Shown here: positions 32,226 to 44,342 of the stretch, one piece after another | How the letters are laid out: each line of letters opens with the position of its first letter | Numbering within the stretch: position 1 is the stretch's first letter | Assembly (NCBI RefSeq): GCF_030435805.1 | Contig: NC_081302.1 | Coordinates: forward strand, 320,001-384,000 | Length of the DNA: 64,000 nucleotides | Source: Mustela lutreola | Lineage: Eukaryota > Chordata > Mammalia > Carnivora > Mustelidae | Direction: 5' to 3' | The notes under the pieces: model-generated | What the model was told of the DNA's origin: nothing | Databases searched by the model: none | What the model saw: only the letters and a program-made list of their open reading frames with translations | Program-made: the position numbers and the translations under genes

Positions 32226-33870
32226 GTGTCCGTGAGGACGCTGCCATTCCCAGGTGGAGACCCTCAGCCACGCTGCCCTCGCTCTCCTCCAGGGACAGAC
32301 CAGAGGCAAAGCCAACGGCTGAAGGAGGGGCTCCACTTCCTAAAGGAGATTTAGATTATCATCAGAGGCAGCTGTGAGAGGACGAAGAGGAGGAGGAGGA
32401 GAAAGAGAGAAAAAGAAAACACTATTTTGACTGAATCAAAGGTTACATTTCAGAGGATTCCTGTCAAGCTAATTGCTGGTGATAGTAATGCCCTTGGGCT
32501 TGCTTTCTCAGCCAGAGGGTATACCACCAAAAGGACTCTCCTTTTTCTATCAGGCCGGTTGGGTTCAAGTCACAACTCTTGAGGAGTTACTTTCAACTTT
32601 GAAGTTGATTCCAAAAAATGATGGGTCAAATGTGATGATAAAACTATGTGTTCTGAGAGACACCCTTTCTAAAGAAAGTTACTGGAGGATATGCTCCAGA
32701 TAAATGAAGGAGAAAATAAAAGAAGACTGGGTTCCAAATAGTGCATCCAACTCAAAAAACTGTGGCAGAAAGTGCCCTGGGTCTGGAGCAGTGGTCCTGA
32801 TGGGAGAGGGACAGGGCGCCAAGAAGGGCTTGTTCTCGTGGAAAACCGGTCAGTGGGCTGCCCAACAGAAGGCGAACAGAGGCTGTATTAAGAACACACA
32901 AACAAATACGAGAACATATCAAGAGAAAATTTAGAACTGTCAGAGGGACGAAGCAGGGGGACTGTGTTCACAGACGGAAAAGTAAGCCCGGTGCGTCCCT
33001 GGCTCAGCAGGGAACGGCGTCTTGTGGACACGTAACACTCCTCACGGACTTAACTAAAGATCGCGCGATCATAGTGGCGGTGGGGACACGGGAGAGAGCA
33101 TGATGGAGCTAAAACCTCTGTCATGGCAGCGTCTGAAATCGATCAAGAAACAGAAACAGAAGCCTAGGGCTCACTGGTATCAAAGCAATTCCAGAGGAAA
33201 CTCCTTAAAAGTGCGGAGCTGTGCTGCACGAGGAGAACTCGGACGTGAGTAGGAGGGAAACGCCTGATTGTCCGTTCCACATGCGCTCTTTGACCCTGTT
33301 GTATTTTACAGTGATTTGTGTTACATACATGCAGTTACATTAATTAAAATGTAGTATGATAAGATAAAGTATTCACAATAGAATGAGGCGTCCGGTTCCT
33401 GCAGGAGAACAGGGAGGGGACAAGAGGCTGCGAGCGTCTGGTCCACGGCACGTGGCAGAGTCGCTCTCACCGCCACGGTGCATGAGCCCGAACATGGGGT
33501 CATCCCCAAATCACAACACAAAACCAGAACACAGAACAGAGAAGATAGTTGCAGTAAATATGACACAAAATGTTGGTAGTTACAGATTTCACATCTGTCC
33601 AGGTGTTCATGTGCGAAGTCACCGAGCGAGGGTTTTGAATGCAAAGAATCACACCCAAATAGGGGCCACCTAAGTGGGGAGCAGAGGTCCGGTAAACAGG
33701 CCACATGGGGGACAGAGCCCATCGCCAGAAACCGAGGAAATGCAAATCAAGCCTATCTTGCTCCCACGGCACGGCTGCTGTGCGCTCAGGGCCAGGCGGC
33801 CACAGTAAGGGAAGCTGCAGGCATGACTCCAGGATGCAGATAAAAATTTCTTATCTGAAAAAAACCAGTA
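32226..33870. other. Intergenic, partly unidentified moderate-GC block
   Basis: There is a purine-rich GAGGAGGA tract at 32376-32422. The sequence at 32440-32960 has balanced composition and an open 76-codon frame (32473-32703, beginning MLVIVMPLGLLSQPEG) that I do not recognise. A small L1 ORF2-like piece lies near 33720-33760 (accgaggaaatgcaaatcaa). Confidence 0.5.
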
Positions 33871-34064
33871 CCCTGTTTTGTTTTGTTTATTTTACAGAGA
33901 GACAGAGAGTGGGGGAGGGGCAGAGGGAGGGAGAATCTCAAGCAGACACCCTGAGGAGCACACATCCGGGCCTGGAGCGCAGTCCCACAGCCCTGAGATC
34001 ATGACCTGATGCAAACCCAAGAGTTGGACGTCCCACTGACTGAGCCACCCAGGCGCCCCTGTTT
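33871..34064 (-). mobile_element. CAN-SINE, antisense
   Basis: The body at 33881-34056 reads on the minus strand as GGGGCGCCTGGGTGGCTCAG, a diverged B-box region, and a CTCTCTGTCTCTCT tail ending in an AAACAAAACAAAA tract. A short duplication (ccctgttt at 33871 and 34057) may be the target site. Confidence 0.88.
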
Positions 34065-34086
34065 CCAATATTTTAAGAGTAAAATG

Positions 34087-34297
34087 AAATTGTCCTGGGA
34101 TGCCTAAGTGGCTCAGTGGGTTAAGCCTCTGCCTTCGGCTCAGGTTATGATCTCAGGGTCCTGGGATCGAGTCCCACATCAGGCGGGGAGCCTGCTTCCA
34201 CCTCTCTCTCTGCCTCTCTGCCTACTTGTGATCTCTCTCTCTGTCAAATAAATACATAAATAAATAAAAAAAATAAATCTTTTTAAAAATTGTCCTG
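34087..34297 (+). mobile_element. CAN-SINE, sense
   Basis: The body at 34098-34286 runs from ggatgcctaagtggctcagt through the B box (gggatcgagtcccac) and 'gcctacttgtgatctctctc' to an (AAATA)n tail. Flanking duplication aaattgtcctg lies at 34087-34097 and 34287-34297. It is 41 bp from an oppositely oriented SINE. Confidence 0.95.
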
Positions 34298-34457
34298 TTC
34301 ATTGAACTATAAATGTTAAAGCTGACATGTCACATAGTAACTCCATCCATTAGAAGAGGCAACTTGTGATCACAACGGAATTAACTGGAGTAAAAATTCA
34401 AAGTTGTAATTCTACTCCTGTCCAACTCACCAAGCACAGAATATTACAACCATCTCC

Positions 34458-34682
34458 AGATGCCCTGGTTTTTATTTTTTAAGATTTATTTATTTGAGAG
34501 AGAGTTCAAGCAAGAGAGCACGAGGAAGAGGAGCTGCAGGGGCAGAGGGAGAAGCAGGTTCTCCGCCGAGCAGGGCGCCCGACGTGGGCCTCGATCCCAG
34601 GACCCAGGATCACGACCTGAGCTGAAGGCAGAAGCTTTATCTGGTGGGCCCCCCAGGTGCCCGAGATGTCCTGTTTTTTATT
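34458..34682 (-). mobile_element. CAN-SINE, antisense
   Basis: The body at 34477-34663 includes the antisense tail 'ttttttaagatttatttatt', the region gcagagggagaagcaggttc, the B-box complement and head GGGCACCTGGGGGGCCCACC. The flanks agatgccctggtttttatt (34458-34476) and agatgtcctgttttttatt (34664-34682) differ at two positions. Confidence 0.95.
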
Positions 34683-35576
34683 CTATTTATGTGAGCACAA
34701 ACAGTTGTGCTCCTCCCCCCCCAACACCTGCCTTTCTCTGTCCCTCTGAGCTCGGGTTTTGCCTGTAGACTCATCTCCGTCCCACATGAGAGAGAGCCTG
34801 TGGCGTCTGCCTCTGTGCGACTTACCTCGGTGGATGTCCATCCACGTCATCACCAAGGGCGAGGCCTCACCCTTCGTGAAGACGAAGTCTCTGCCTCCGG
34901 AGTTTATGCCCCCTCACTAGCCCTGGTTCACCGCCGTCATCTGCCCTGCTTGCGAGTGAGCCCCCCTCTGGCGGAGGAGGCCAGGGTAATGTGGACAGTG
35001 GTGAGGCAGGGCCCTGCTCAGCCCGAGTCTGGGGACTCTTCCCACCACCGGCGCCCCTGCCCCTGCCGTGCTCTGTGGTGGGGTCACACAGGATGGATGG
35101 GGTGGGTAGGGTGGACCAGGTTGCTGGCTCCAGCTGGGGGAGGCTGCTCCTTCCTCTGTGTCGGTGGAGCCACATCCCTGCGTCTCCCTGGATCTCCCTT
35201 GCAGAAGGATGAACCCCAGCACCTTCCTATGGGGTCTAATAGTCAGTTAGTAAATATCCGTCCAGTTAAACCCCACAGCCACCCAGGAACAAGGACACCA
35301 AGAAAATTTCAGGTGGATTTTCTGCCCTAAGCCCGTCCTCTCGTGGTGGGCTCCTCCTGCAGGCCAGCTGACGGGCGGGCCTGAGCGGTGACAGAAACAT
35401 GAAGGTGGCCACACAGGGACCTTAACAGTGGTGGCCTGAGCGGCAGGCTGTCCAGGGCAGGGCTGCAGAAGAGGGATTGGTGGGCCTCCCGGAGGAGGTG
35501 AAGGGGCGCACTCATATTCCGTTTAGGAAATGATGTGTGTCTTCTACAAAGCAGTAAAAACTAAAGGATGAAACCT
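34683..35576. other. Intergenic between two SINEs
   Basis: About 900 bp. The early part near 34690-34960 ('tctccgtcccacatgagaga', 'tgtgcgacttacctcggtgg', 'tccatccacgtcatcacc') resembles an antisense L1 3' region at low identity. The rest is unassigned and GC-rich. Confidence 0.45.
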
Positions 35577-35786
35577 CTCATGGATGCATTTTTTTAAAAA
35601 TTTATTTAACAGATGGAAATCATTAGCAGGCAGAGAGGCAGGCAGAGAGAGAGGGAGGAATCATGGTCCTCACTGAGCAGAGAGCCCGATGTCGGGCTCG
35701 ATCCCAGGACCCTGAGATCATGACCTGAGCTGAAGGCAGCGGCTTAACCCACGGACCCACCCAGGCACCCCTCGTGTATGCATTTT
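35577..35786 (-). mobile_element. CAN-SINE, antisense
   Basis: The body at 35593-35770 has antisense tail tttaaaaatttatttaac, core gagagcccgatgtcgggctc, 'gatcatgacctgagctgaag' and head complement. The flanks ctcatggatgcatttt and ctcgtgtatgcatttt (35577-35592, 35771-35786) match at 14 of 16 positions. Confidence 0.95.
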
Positions 35787-36424
35787 AAAGTTTAATTAGA
35801 TAGAGCCTCTTCCTAAGCGGCCCTGCTGGGTGGTTTGCCCTCTTGGAGATTGGGGTGAGGCACTGAGGCACAGCAGGCCCTGGAGGATTGGGGGTTCTAA
35901 GGAAGAAGAGGGACAGAGCGGGTGGGGCTCTACCAGGAGGTCACGTTTCACAGTGAGCAAAAACAGAAGTCTCTGTCCTGGGACATGTGACTATTTACTT
36001 GAAGCTGGGGGAGGGGGCGGGCAGCACTGAGAGAATTGAGGCATATTGCGACATGCTGTGTTTAAAACGGGTTTTCCTGGCAAACGAACAGTCATGCCTG
36101 CTTTTTGGCACCAGGATCACCTCAGTGCAGAGTCTGGGATGTCGACATTCGCTAGCACTGCGGCTTCTGTCTGGGCACCCACCCACCACTTTGGGCTGCT
36201 GGCCCCAGAGACACGGGGTGTAAGGCTCCTGGCCGGGCCCCAGGAACTGACCAGAATATTCCAAAGCTTCTCCCAGACGGCCTGGCCATGTCCTGCAGAA
36301 GAGCCCTCAGTGGGCCGGCTCCCAGGTCAGAGTTTAAAACCCGGTTTGGGGGTACCATTTGCTGGAGGTGCTCCAAGACGCATTTTTAAACGCTTCAACA
36401 GCGATGGAATTATTGGGGTACTCT

Positions 36425-36560
36425 TTGGCATTTGCTGAGTATTTGCGACAAGCACTACACAAGCCCTTTCCACAAGTTCTCTCCCTTAGGCCCCTCCACC
36501 ACGCGCTGAGCCGCGTGGCCGCGCAGGAAGTGGGCCGCCCTCCACCCGCGAAGCTGCAGC
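36425..36560 (-). mobile_element. Possible MIR fragment
   Basis: 'cattTGCTGAGTATTTGCGAC' with 'aagcactacacaagcccttt' and a later 'ccgcgcaggaagtgggc' follows the reverse complement of MIR loosely. Confidence 0.4.
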
Positions 36561-38470
36561 AGTGAGAGGTAAGAGCCCCGGCGCCCCTGCCGGGACTCCC
36601 CTTACAGCCTGACCAGCGGCCCTGGGGTAGCGCTGGAGGAGGAACGAGCGGGAGGGTCGGTAACCTGGGCTGGCGCGGCTGCGAACGGTGGGGATGCTGA
36701 CCAAGGTGGCCTCTGGGGCCATGACCCTTAGGGCCCTTATGCTGCATACCCAGAGGGACGGGGACCTGCCGGGGCATGGCCCCGAGGACGCTGGAGAACC
36801 CAGTTCCTTGGCCCCAGCGAGCACCGGAGGAGCACCAGCAGCCTGGAGCCCGGCCCAGGGGCCGCCCTGCGTCCCTCCGCAGCAGGCTGGGCTGCAGCAC
36901 TGCTTCTGGCACGGACCCGCCCCACACCCCTGCACTGGCTTCCCCCACGGCCAGCCTGGGTCTCGCAGGTGAGACGACCCAGCGGCTGACGGCATCTCGG
37001 GACCCTCCGCCGCCGAGACGGGGACCAACCCACTCCACCCGCACCGAGAAACAATGGACCTGTCACCACTATGGCACACACCTGCGGCAGCAGGCGCGGC
37101 GTGATCAAGCTCACCCAGGGGCCACTGGCGCCCTCCGCTAGCCCAGGAGCCCACAGGGCCGAGCCCCCCATGCTCCGATTGGCCCTGCTGCCCACCAGTC
37201 CCTAGGACCGTGGAAAGGGGCTCCCTGATGGCAGGGCTGGGCCACATGTCCACCTCGGCACCAAAGACGGACGGAGGGGCCGGGTTGTTCCAGTCCTTCG
37301 AAGGCCTCCTCTCTGGGGCGGGACTCCAGCTGCGGAAGACCGGCAGATGCGGGGTGGACGCGGGGTGGACTGCCCGGCAGATGGCTGTCTCCGGTAAACC
37401 GGGGGAGTGTGTCCCCAGTGCATCCCTGGGGTCGGAGTGTGGTGGGGTGGGGAGTGGGGTCCGGGGCGGGCTCCCCAGTCCAGCCCTGGGAGTGAGGCCA
37501 GAGCAAACGGTCGCTGCCCTAACACGCGACTTCCTTCAGTCAGAGGCCGGTGGCCACACTTCCCTCTGCTCGCTGTGGGGCCTCGGGCGCCTCTCCTGAA
37601 CTGCAGCGTCAGCCTTGGACCCAGGCCTCGAGTCAAAGCCGCCCGAGCTGGCTTGTGCTTGGTGACGGACAGTGTGCTGGGGTCAGATGGGGCTCTGTTC
37701 CCACCTGCTTGCTTTCTGAGACTCGGGCTGAAGGGGCCTCGGCTGCAGCGAAGGGGGGCCCCAGTGGAGAGGAAGGGCCCCTGGTGGGCCACACGCTGGT
37801 CACAAGGAACCTGCTCTGATGCGACTCCTTTCATCCGCTTAAACCAGTCCCACAGCCAAACCAACCTGAGCCCAGCGGTGGGGAGAAGTGGAAGTCCTTG
37901 GAAGGACAGACCGACCGACCCCTGTGTGTGCAGCTCTGTGGGTAGCTGTCCCCAGGTGGTGGGAAGGAGCTCGCCTGGGAGCCAGTGGTTGCTGGGGACC
38001 CTGAGTCTGTATTACTGGAGGGCAGCCTGGACCCTTACCCAGCGCTTCCTGCCGCGGGCGCAGCGCGGCCAAGCCATTCCTTCCAGACACCAGGCTTCTT
38101 ATCACTGTGGCTTTGCAACTTCTGCCTCCACAGAGCCCGCTCTCCGCTTGAACTACTCCAAAGGGCCCCCACCCCAGCTCCATCCAGACCTCGGGGTAGT
38201 GAGGTCATTCCATTCTGGAGTGCCTTCCGAGGTGGGCTCTGCTGAGAAGGTTGGCAGCTGCCTCATCCCCGGCAGGTGGGACCCCTGGGCCCAGCCATAG
38301 CCCAGCCCCTCCCCCAGGTGGCCAGTGGGGGCCTGGCCACACAGGAGCCCTGGACCTGGGGACTGTGTCCCTTCTGCCTCTAGGCTCTGCGGCACCTGCT
38401 TTTCTTTCCTTTTCTCTTCATTCCCACACTTCAAGCCCACAGTGTGAGGTTTCTTTTCACCATGTGGAGA
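36561..38470. other. Intergenic, GC-rich
   Basis: No gene or repeat is recognised. It contains a 297-codon plus-strand frame (37407-38300) with no coding signature. A 14-base A run lies near 38479-38492, just past the end. Confidence 0.6.
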
Positions 38471-38499
38471 AGAAACTGAAAAAAAAAAAAAATAGCAAT

Positions 38500-40744
38500 C
38501 CCCTGGGCCCTGACATGTCTAGAAATAGCAAAATTAAGGAGTTTTCTCTCTTTTCCTACAGTGGAGGCTAGTAGACGTTTTTGTAACCCCTCTCAGAAAT
38601 GACAGGGTCCTCGGGCCATTGTGTAAACACAAGTGCTAGTTGAAACAGTTTTCAACTGCTGGATCCAGAGAAAGCGAAAAGCAGAGACAGGATATAAAAC
38701 ATAATGCACAAAGCTCTGTTGTCCCCTCTGGTGTAACTGTCCCGAAACCCCCCACTGGGTAATCGAGCCCTGCTGCAGGCCTGGGCTTTGCTCAGTAGGG
38801 ACTTCTGAGTATTAGCAAGACTTCTTAAGCTCTGCTTCGAAGTTTCCAGATTTTACAAGCACTTTCTCCATACGATAAATAAGATGTTGAAGGAGTGGCA
38901 TCTCTGAGGGCCTGTTGCCATTGTAGCTGCTCCAGTAACTTCACATCAGTGAAGACAGCTTAACACCGTGCTTCGGACATCAGAATGTGCAGCGAACCTG
39001 CCCAGTGAGGCCGTCTACCCCGTGTCAACCCGCCGATGGGCCCCCGTGTTCTTTCCCCTCCTTGCTCTTTGTTTCCTAGGAAACTGCTCCACAGTTTGAA
39101 ACCACAAGAAGAAAGTCACGGCAACACAGCAGGATTACCTAACTTGTTAGTCAAGGACATGGTGGTCTTCCAAAATCCTCTTGTAGTTTGCTGCAACCCT
39201 GTCACGGGCCAAAACCTCAGCCGCCGTCCAGACAGTCTGGGAAGGGTACAGTCAGTGAGGCAGTCCGTTCGCGATTCCTCTGAGCCACCAGCACTGGCTG
39301 CTGTGATGCTAGGAAAGACATCTTGATGGAAAGTATATCAGGACATGCTCGCTGCCCTGCGAGCTGGAAATGTTCGGAATTGTGCCCTCAAGGGAGGAGA
39401 GGCTGTGACCAAGGGGGAACACTTGGATGGTTCTTTAAGTGCAAACATAAAAACTAACTGGTTTATGCTCGGCCCGGAAGTCAATGCCCTTGACGGTGTG
39501 TCTGTAGAAGGCTCAGCAAATGCTGTGAGCACTGCTGAACACCCAAACAGCAAGTCTGTGCCGGCCGACGCTGGTGGTGTGCCAGCCTGTTGGTCCTCCC
39601 ACCCGGGCTGCCCGACTCCCCAAGCACTCATTCTGCATTCTTCTCCACCACACGAGAGAACATTCTTTCCAACTTAAGGATTTGTTTGAACCAAGCATGA
39701 GTTCTGCTTCCATTAAACACAATTAGCACATAAATGCCATGTACAGACATGGAGAAAGGGATTAGGAAAATATGCTATGTTTATTTTGTGGATCCAAAAG
39801 CAGACACCTTTAACTCTTTGATGTGCCAAGAGTCCAAATGCTTGGCAGGAGGAGGAACCGTATTGCTCACAAGCTGCTGGTGGGTAATCGGCAGCCCGAA
39901 GGCCTTCATTCTGGCAGGACTGGCCCTCCTGCTGAGGCTGGTGCTGCGTGTAGGTCCCACACACGAGTGCCTTCAAGGTGTTGGACTGGTCAGCACAGAG
40001 CACAACGGCTGCAAGCCTAAGACTGGCATTAGACCGGCTCAGTGGGGATCCTGCACCTCATACCAACACGGCATTTCAGGTGAGGCACCTGACCTTGCCA
40101 TCTGTGGAAACAACTTCATAGGGCACTTGAGCACAGGGACTTGAGTTGATGCCTCTAAAATACAGGAACTGTGTCAGCAGAATACAAAGTTGTAGTCACT
40201 GCGATTGTGCGTGTTATGACCAGAACACAAAGAAGATCCTTTATCCAAAAACGGAACATAGAAACTGTTCTTGTGAGTCTATGAGATATTTAAGATCAGG
40301 CAGCCCAACAACAACATGCGGCCCTAGCCCAGGTGGCTTGCCTACGTGTTAGGAAGTAGCCCTTTGGGAAGGAGGGTGGGGCAAGTGCGTGGGTTCCTGG
40401 GGCAGCACATGTCTGAGGTCTATATGGGAAGCTGCAGCCACCATGGTAGTCAAGGAGCTGAAAAAAGAAGGGACGTCCAGAATGTTATTCGAATTGGCAT
40501 TTCTCCAGTTTTGTCTGAACATTTAGTTACTTCTAGAGCTGAAGATAGACTTGCCAAAGACTCTGGCCTACACTGAGCCAGCCAGAACCTAGTCCTGACC
40601 TTCTGGCATCTAACCACACAACCTGGTTCCTGTGACCTGTTCTAGCTGCATAAGCTGAGCTCCAGATTATGCCCAGACAGGTGACACTCAGCAGGCCATG
40701 CGACCAGCCAGGCAAATAGCTCTACTGACAAGAGGAATGGAAAT
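38500..40744. other. Unidentified block with retrocopy-like traits
   Basis: A roughly 2.2-kb stretch of ordinary coding-like composition between GC-rich sequence and the L1 zone. It holds several broken plus-strand frames: 39036-39326, 39345-39677, 39734-40144, and 40346-40576 (the last ends RIGISPVLSEHLVTSRAEDR). It ends in AATAAA at 40740-40745. No splice sites fit. It could be a decayed processed pseudogene of an mRNA I cannot name, or an unlisted repeat. The frames change repeatedly, so nothing here looks translatable. Confidence 0.35.
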
Positions 40745-43700
40745 AAAGAACCTTAACGGATCGGCTCAACAGAGAAAAGGAAGGAGGGGACAGAGGGAAG
40801 AATCAGTGAACTAAAGGAAAACAAAATCATTCCATCTGAACAATGAAGAGAAAACAGACTTTTAAAAAAGTCAGAGACCTATAGGACTCTAACAAAAGAT
40901 CCAACTTTGATGACATCAGAGTCCTAGAAGAAGAGGAGAGACAAGATGGGGCTGAAAAAAATACAAGTAAATAAATATATAATGGATTAAAACCCCCAAA
41001 ATTTGCAAATGGCCTAAACCTACAAAATTAAGAAGCTGAAGAAATTCCCAAATGGGATAAACACTAAGAAATCCATACCAAAAGATCAGCATTATCAAAC
41101 TTCTGAAAACTAAATACAAAATAAACCAATATTTTACCCATAGGGGAAAAACAATTCAAATAACAGCATATCTCGCATCAGAAAGCATAGTGAAAAGAAG
41201 GAAGTAGCCCTGTATTTTTAAACACCCAAAGAACTGTCAACCTAGAAGCCTGTATCCAGCAAAAATAACCTTCAGGCTTGAAGGGGAAAATCAAGTCATT
41301 CTCATTTGAAGAAAAACTAAGAAAATTTGTCACTTACTTACCCTAAAAGAATTTTTAATTTCCGTAGACCAAAAGGAAATGATCCAAGGAGGAAACTTGA
41401 ACATCAAGGAGGAAGAAAGAACATGGCAAACAAAAATATGTGTGAATACAATGGGCCTTCCTTGTCCTTTTGTGTTTTCTAGATTGTGTTTGACAAGTGA
41501 GGCAAAAATTATATCACTGTCTGATGTGGAGGAAATAAGACAATGACACTGTAGACTGAAGAGGGTAAAAAGACATAGAGGAAGGTAAGGTTTCTATGCT
41601 TCACCTGAACTGGTAAAATGGTGACATTAATATGCTGTGATAAGCTAATCATGTATAAATTAGCATCTAGAGGGACCACTAAAATAGCTATACAAAGAAA
41701 TATGCTAAAAATATTACAGATAAATCAAAATAGAATTCTCGAAATTGTTCAGGTAATCCACAGGCAGAAAAAAGAGAACAGATGTGAAAAATAGAACAAA
41801 CAATCATAAAATAAAATAAAATACCAGATGGGAGCACTAACATATCAATAATTACACTAAATGTAAATGGCCTAAGAAGGAAATACACTGAAGGATTGGC
41901 AGAATGGATTAAGAACTGGGACCTATATGCCATCCAACAAAAGCCTCACTTCAAACATAACACTATTGGCAGGTTGAAAGTTAAAAGTGGAATAAGATAT
42001 ATCACACAAATACTATCCAAGAGAAAACAGAAGTAACTATATTATATCAGATAAAATAGACTTCAGAGCAAGGAAATTGCTGGAAAAAGAGATATTATAT
42101 AATGATAAAAATCTCAATCCACCAAAAAGTCATAGAAATCCTACATGTGTGTGCATAAAACAACAGAACTACACAATAAGTGAAGCTAAAGCTGATGGAA
42201 TAAAGGGAACACAGGCAAAATCCAGAATTCCAGTCGGAAACATCAACCTGCCTCTTTCAGCAACTGATGAAACAACTAGACAGAAAATCACAAGAACACA
42301 GAACTCAACAACATTATCAACAAACAGAATTAACATTTATCAAACATCCGGCCAACAACACCAAATACACTTTCTTTCCAAGTGCTCTTGGGAATATATC
42401 AAGGTAGGCCACATCCTGGGCCACAAAACAAATCCCAACAAATTTTTAAAAATTGAAATTATACAGAATGTGTTCTCTGACCAAATGGAATCATTAACAG
42501 AAATCAATAATAGAAAGATAACAGGAAAACCTCTAAACACTTGAGAACTAAACATTGAATTTCTAGATTATCCCAGGGTCACAAAGTCTCAAGAGAAATT
42601 TTATAAATACATCACATTGAATGACAACATGTCAAAATTTGAGGAATACAATGAAAGAAATGTTGAGAGAAATTAGTACTACCTCCATTAGGAAAGAGGA
42701 AGTGTCTCATAACATAACAATAGTTGAAACTCCTACCCAAAGGACCCAGAAAAGGAAGAGCAAAATAAACCCAAAGAAGCAGAAGGAAAGAAATAACAAA
42801 GGTAAGAGCAGAAATTAATGAAATTAAAAACAGGAAAATGGGAGAAAAGCAATGAAACAGAACTAGTTCTTTGAAAAGATAAAAAACAAGTAGACAAATC
42901 TCTAGCAAGACTGACAAAGAAAAGAGACACAGATTACCAAGATCAAAACTAACAGGGGCTGTCTTCACAGACCCTGCAGACAGCAGCAAGAGACTAAATG
43001 AGGGCAAACAACTCTACATAAATATGACCACTTGGATGAAATGGACTGATTCATAAAACACACACACTCACACACACACACACACACTACCACAACTCAC
43101 CCAATATGAAATTAGATAACTAGAATAGCTTTATAACTAACTATTAAGGAAATTGAATTTGTAACTTAAAAACTGCCAAAAAATAAATTTCCAGACCCAG
43201 ATTGTTTCACTAGAGACTTGTACCAAATGTTTAAAGAATTAACACCAGTTTTACACAATGTCTTCTGAAAAAAAGAAGAGAAGGAAAAACTTGCCAATTC
43301 ATTTTATGAAGCTCATATTAAGCCTACATCAACACCAGACAGATAGTACAAAAAAGAAAACTGCAGACCAATGTTTTTCATGAATCTAGATGCACAAATC
43401 CTTAACAAAACATTAATACATAGAATTCAGCTATACATAAAAAAAGAATTCTATGCCATGAATAAATGGGGTTTATTCCAGGGATGCAAGACTGGTTCAA
43501 TATCTGAAAATCATACAGTGTAATCCGTCATATTAATGGACCAAAGAAGAAAAATCACATGATCATATCAATTGAGAAGAAAAAAACTTGAAATCAACAC
43601 CTATTCATGCTTGATCAGACAACTGAAGTATACATGAATTTGGCCATGTTGCAGGATTCAAGCATAAAATAAAAAAGATAACTGCATCTTATCCGTAGAA

Positions 43701-44040
43701 ATGCACCTACATATATGTGGCCAATTCATTTTCAACAGAGGTGCTAAGATAACTCAATGAAGAAAAGAATGTCTTTTCAACAAATGGTGCTAAGACAACT
43801 AGATATTCATATAGAGGGGGAAAATGCAACATTGACCTTTAATTCACACTATACACAAAAATTAACTCAAAATAGATTATAGCCCTAAGAGTAAAATTAT
43901 AACTTGTAGGAGAAAAACCTTTGAAGCTTAGGAGTGGGCAAATATTTCTTAGATAGGACACAAAAGGCATGACCCATAAAAGGAAAACTTAATAAATTGT
44001 ACTTTTTTGGAAAGACACCCTCAAGAAAACAAAAAAGAAG
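40745..44040 (+). mobile_element. Old L1M copy (ORF1 end, intergenic, ORF2 EN and RT)
   Basis: Follows an old mammalian L1 in order. ORF1 3' sequence is at about 40860-41330 ('gacctataggactctaacaa', 'gtcaacctagaagcctgtat'), then the non-coding spacer, then ORF2. The endonuclease lies at about 41840-42550: 'aatgtaaatggcctaagaag' starts it, and an open 155-codon piece at 42077-42544 contains HILGHKTNPNKFLKIEIIQN. RT-region fragments run on to about 43600 ('tggggtttattccagggatg'), then the 'caacaaatggtgctaagaca' segment. A (CA)n tract sits at 43058-43088. It is broken by many stops, frameshifts and deletions. Confidence 0.9.
43058..43088 (+). repeat. (CA)n microsatellite
   Basis: About 15 CA units with one CT interruption, inside the old L1 ORF2. 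Confidence 0.95.
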
Positions 44041-44144
44041 TAGATTAAAAAAAAAAAAAAAAAGGACAATTCTTTTTTTTTTCCACCTATGCTAAAAACG
44101 CACTGATATAATTTAGCAAACTTATCTGATAATATTTTTATCAG

Positions 44145-44342
44145 ATATTGATAAATAGGGACACCCTGGCTGGTTCAGTCAGTTGAATCACTGCCTTCGG
44201 CTCAGGTTGTGTTCTCAGGGTCGTGGGATCGAGTCCTGCGTTGGGCTGCCTGCTTCTCCCTCTGCCTCTGCTCTTCGTGCTCTCTCTCTCCTTCCTTCTC
44301 TGAAAAAAGCAAATAGGGTCTTTAAAAGTAAATATTGATAAA
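44145..44342 (+). mobile_element. CAN-SINE, sense
   Basis: The body at 44156-44331 runs from gggacaccctggctggttca through the B box (gggatcgagtcctgcg) and a CT-rich region to a short degraded A-rich tail. Flanking duplication atattgataaa lies at 44145-44155 and 44332-44342. Confidence 0.92.

Noticed and set aside
37407-38300. 297-codon open frame next to the unidentified block
   Set aside because: GC-rich shadow frame with a 220-codon frame on the opposite strand. No motif or similarity is known to me.
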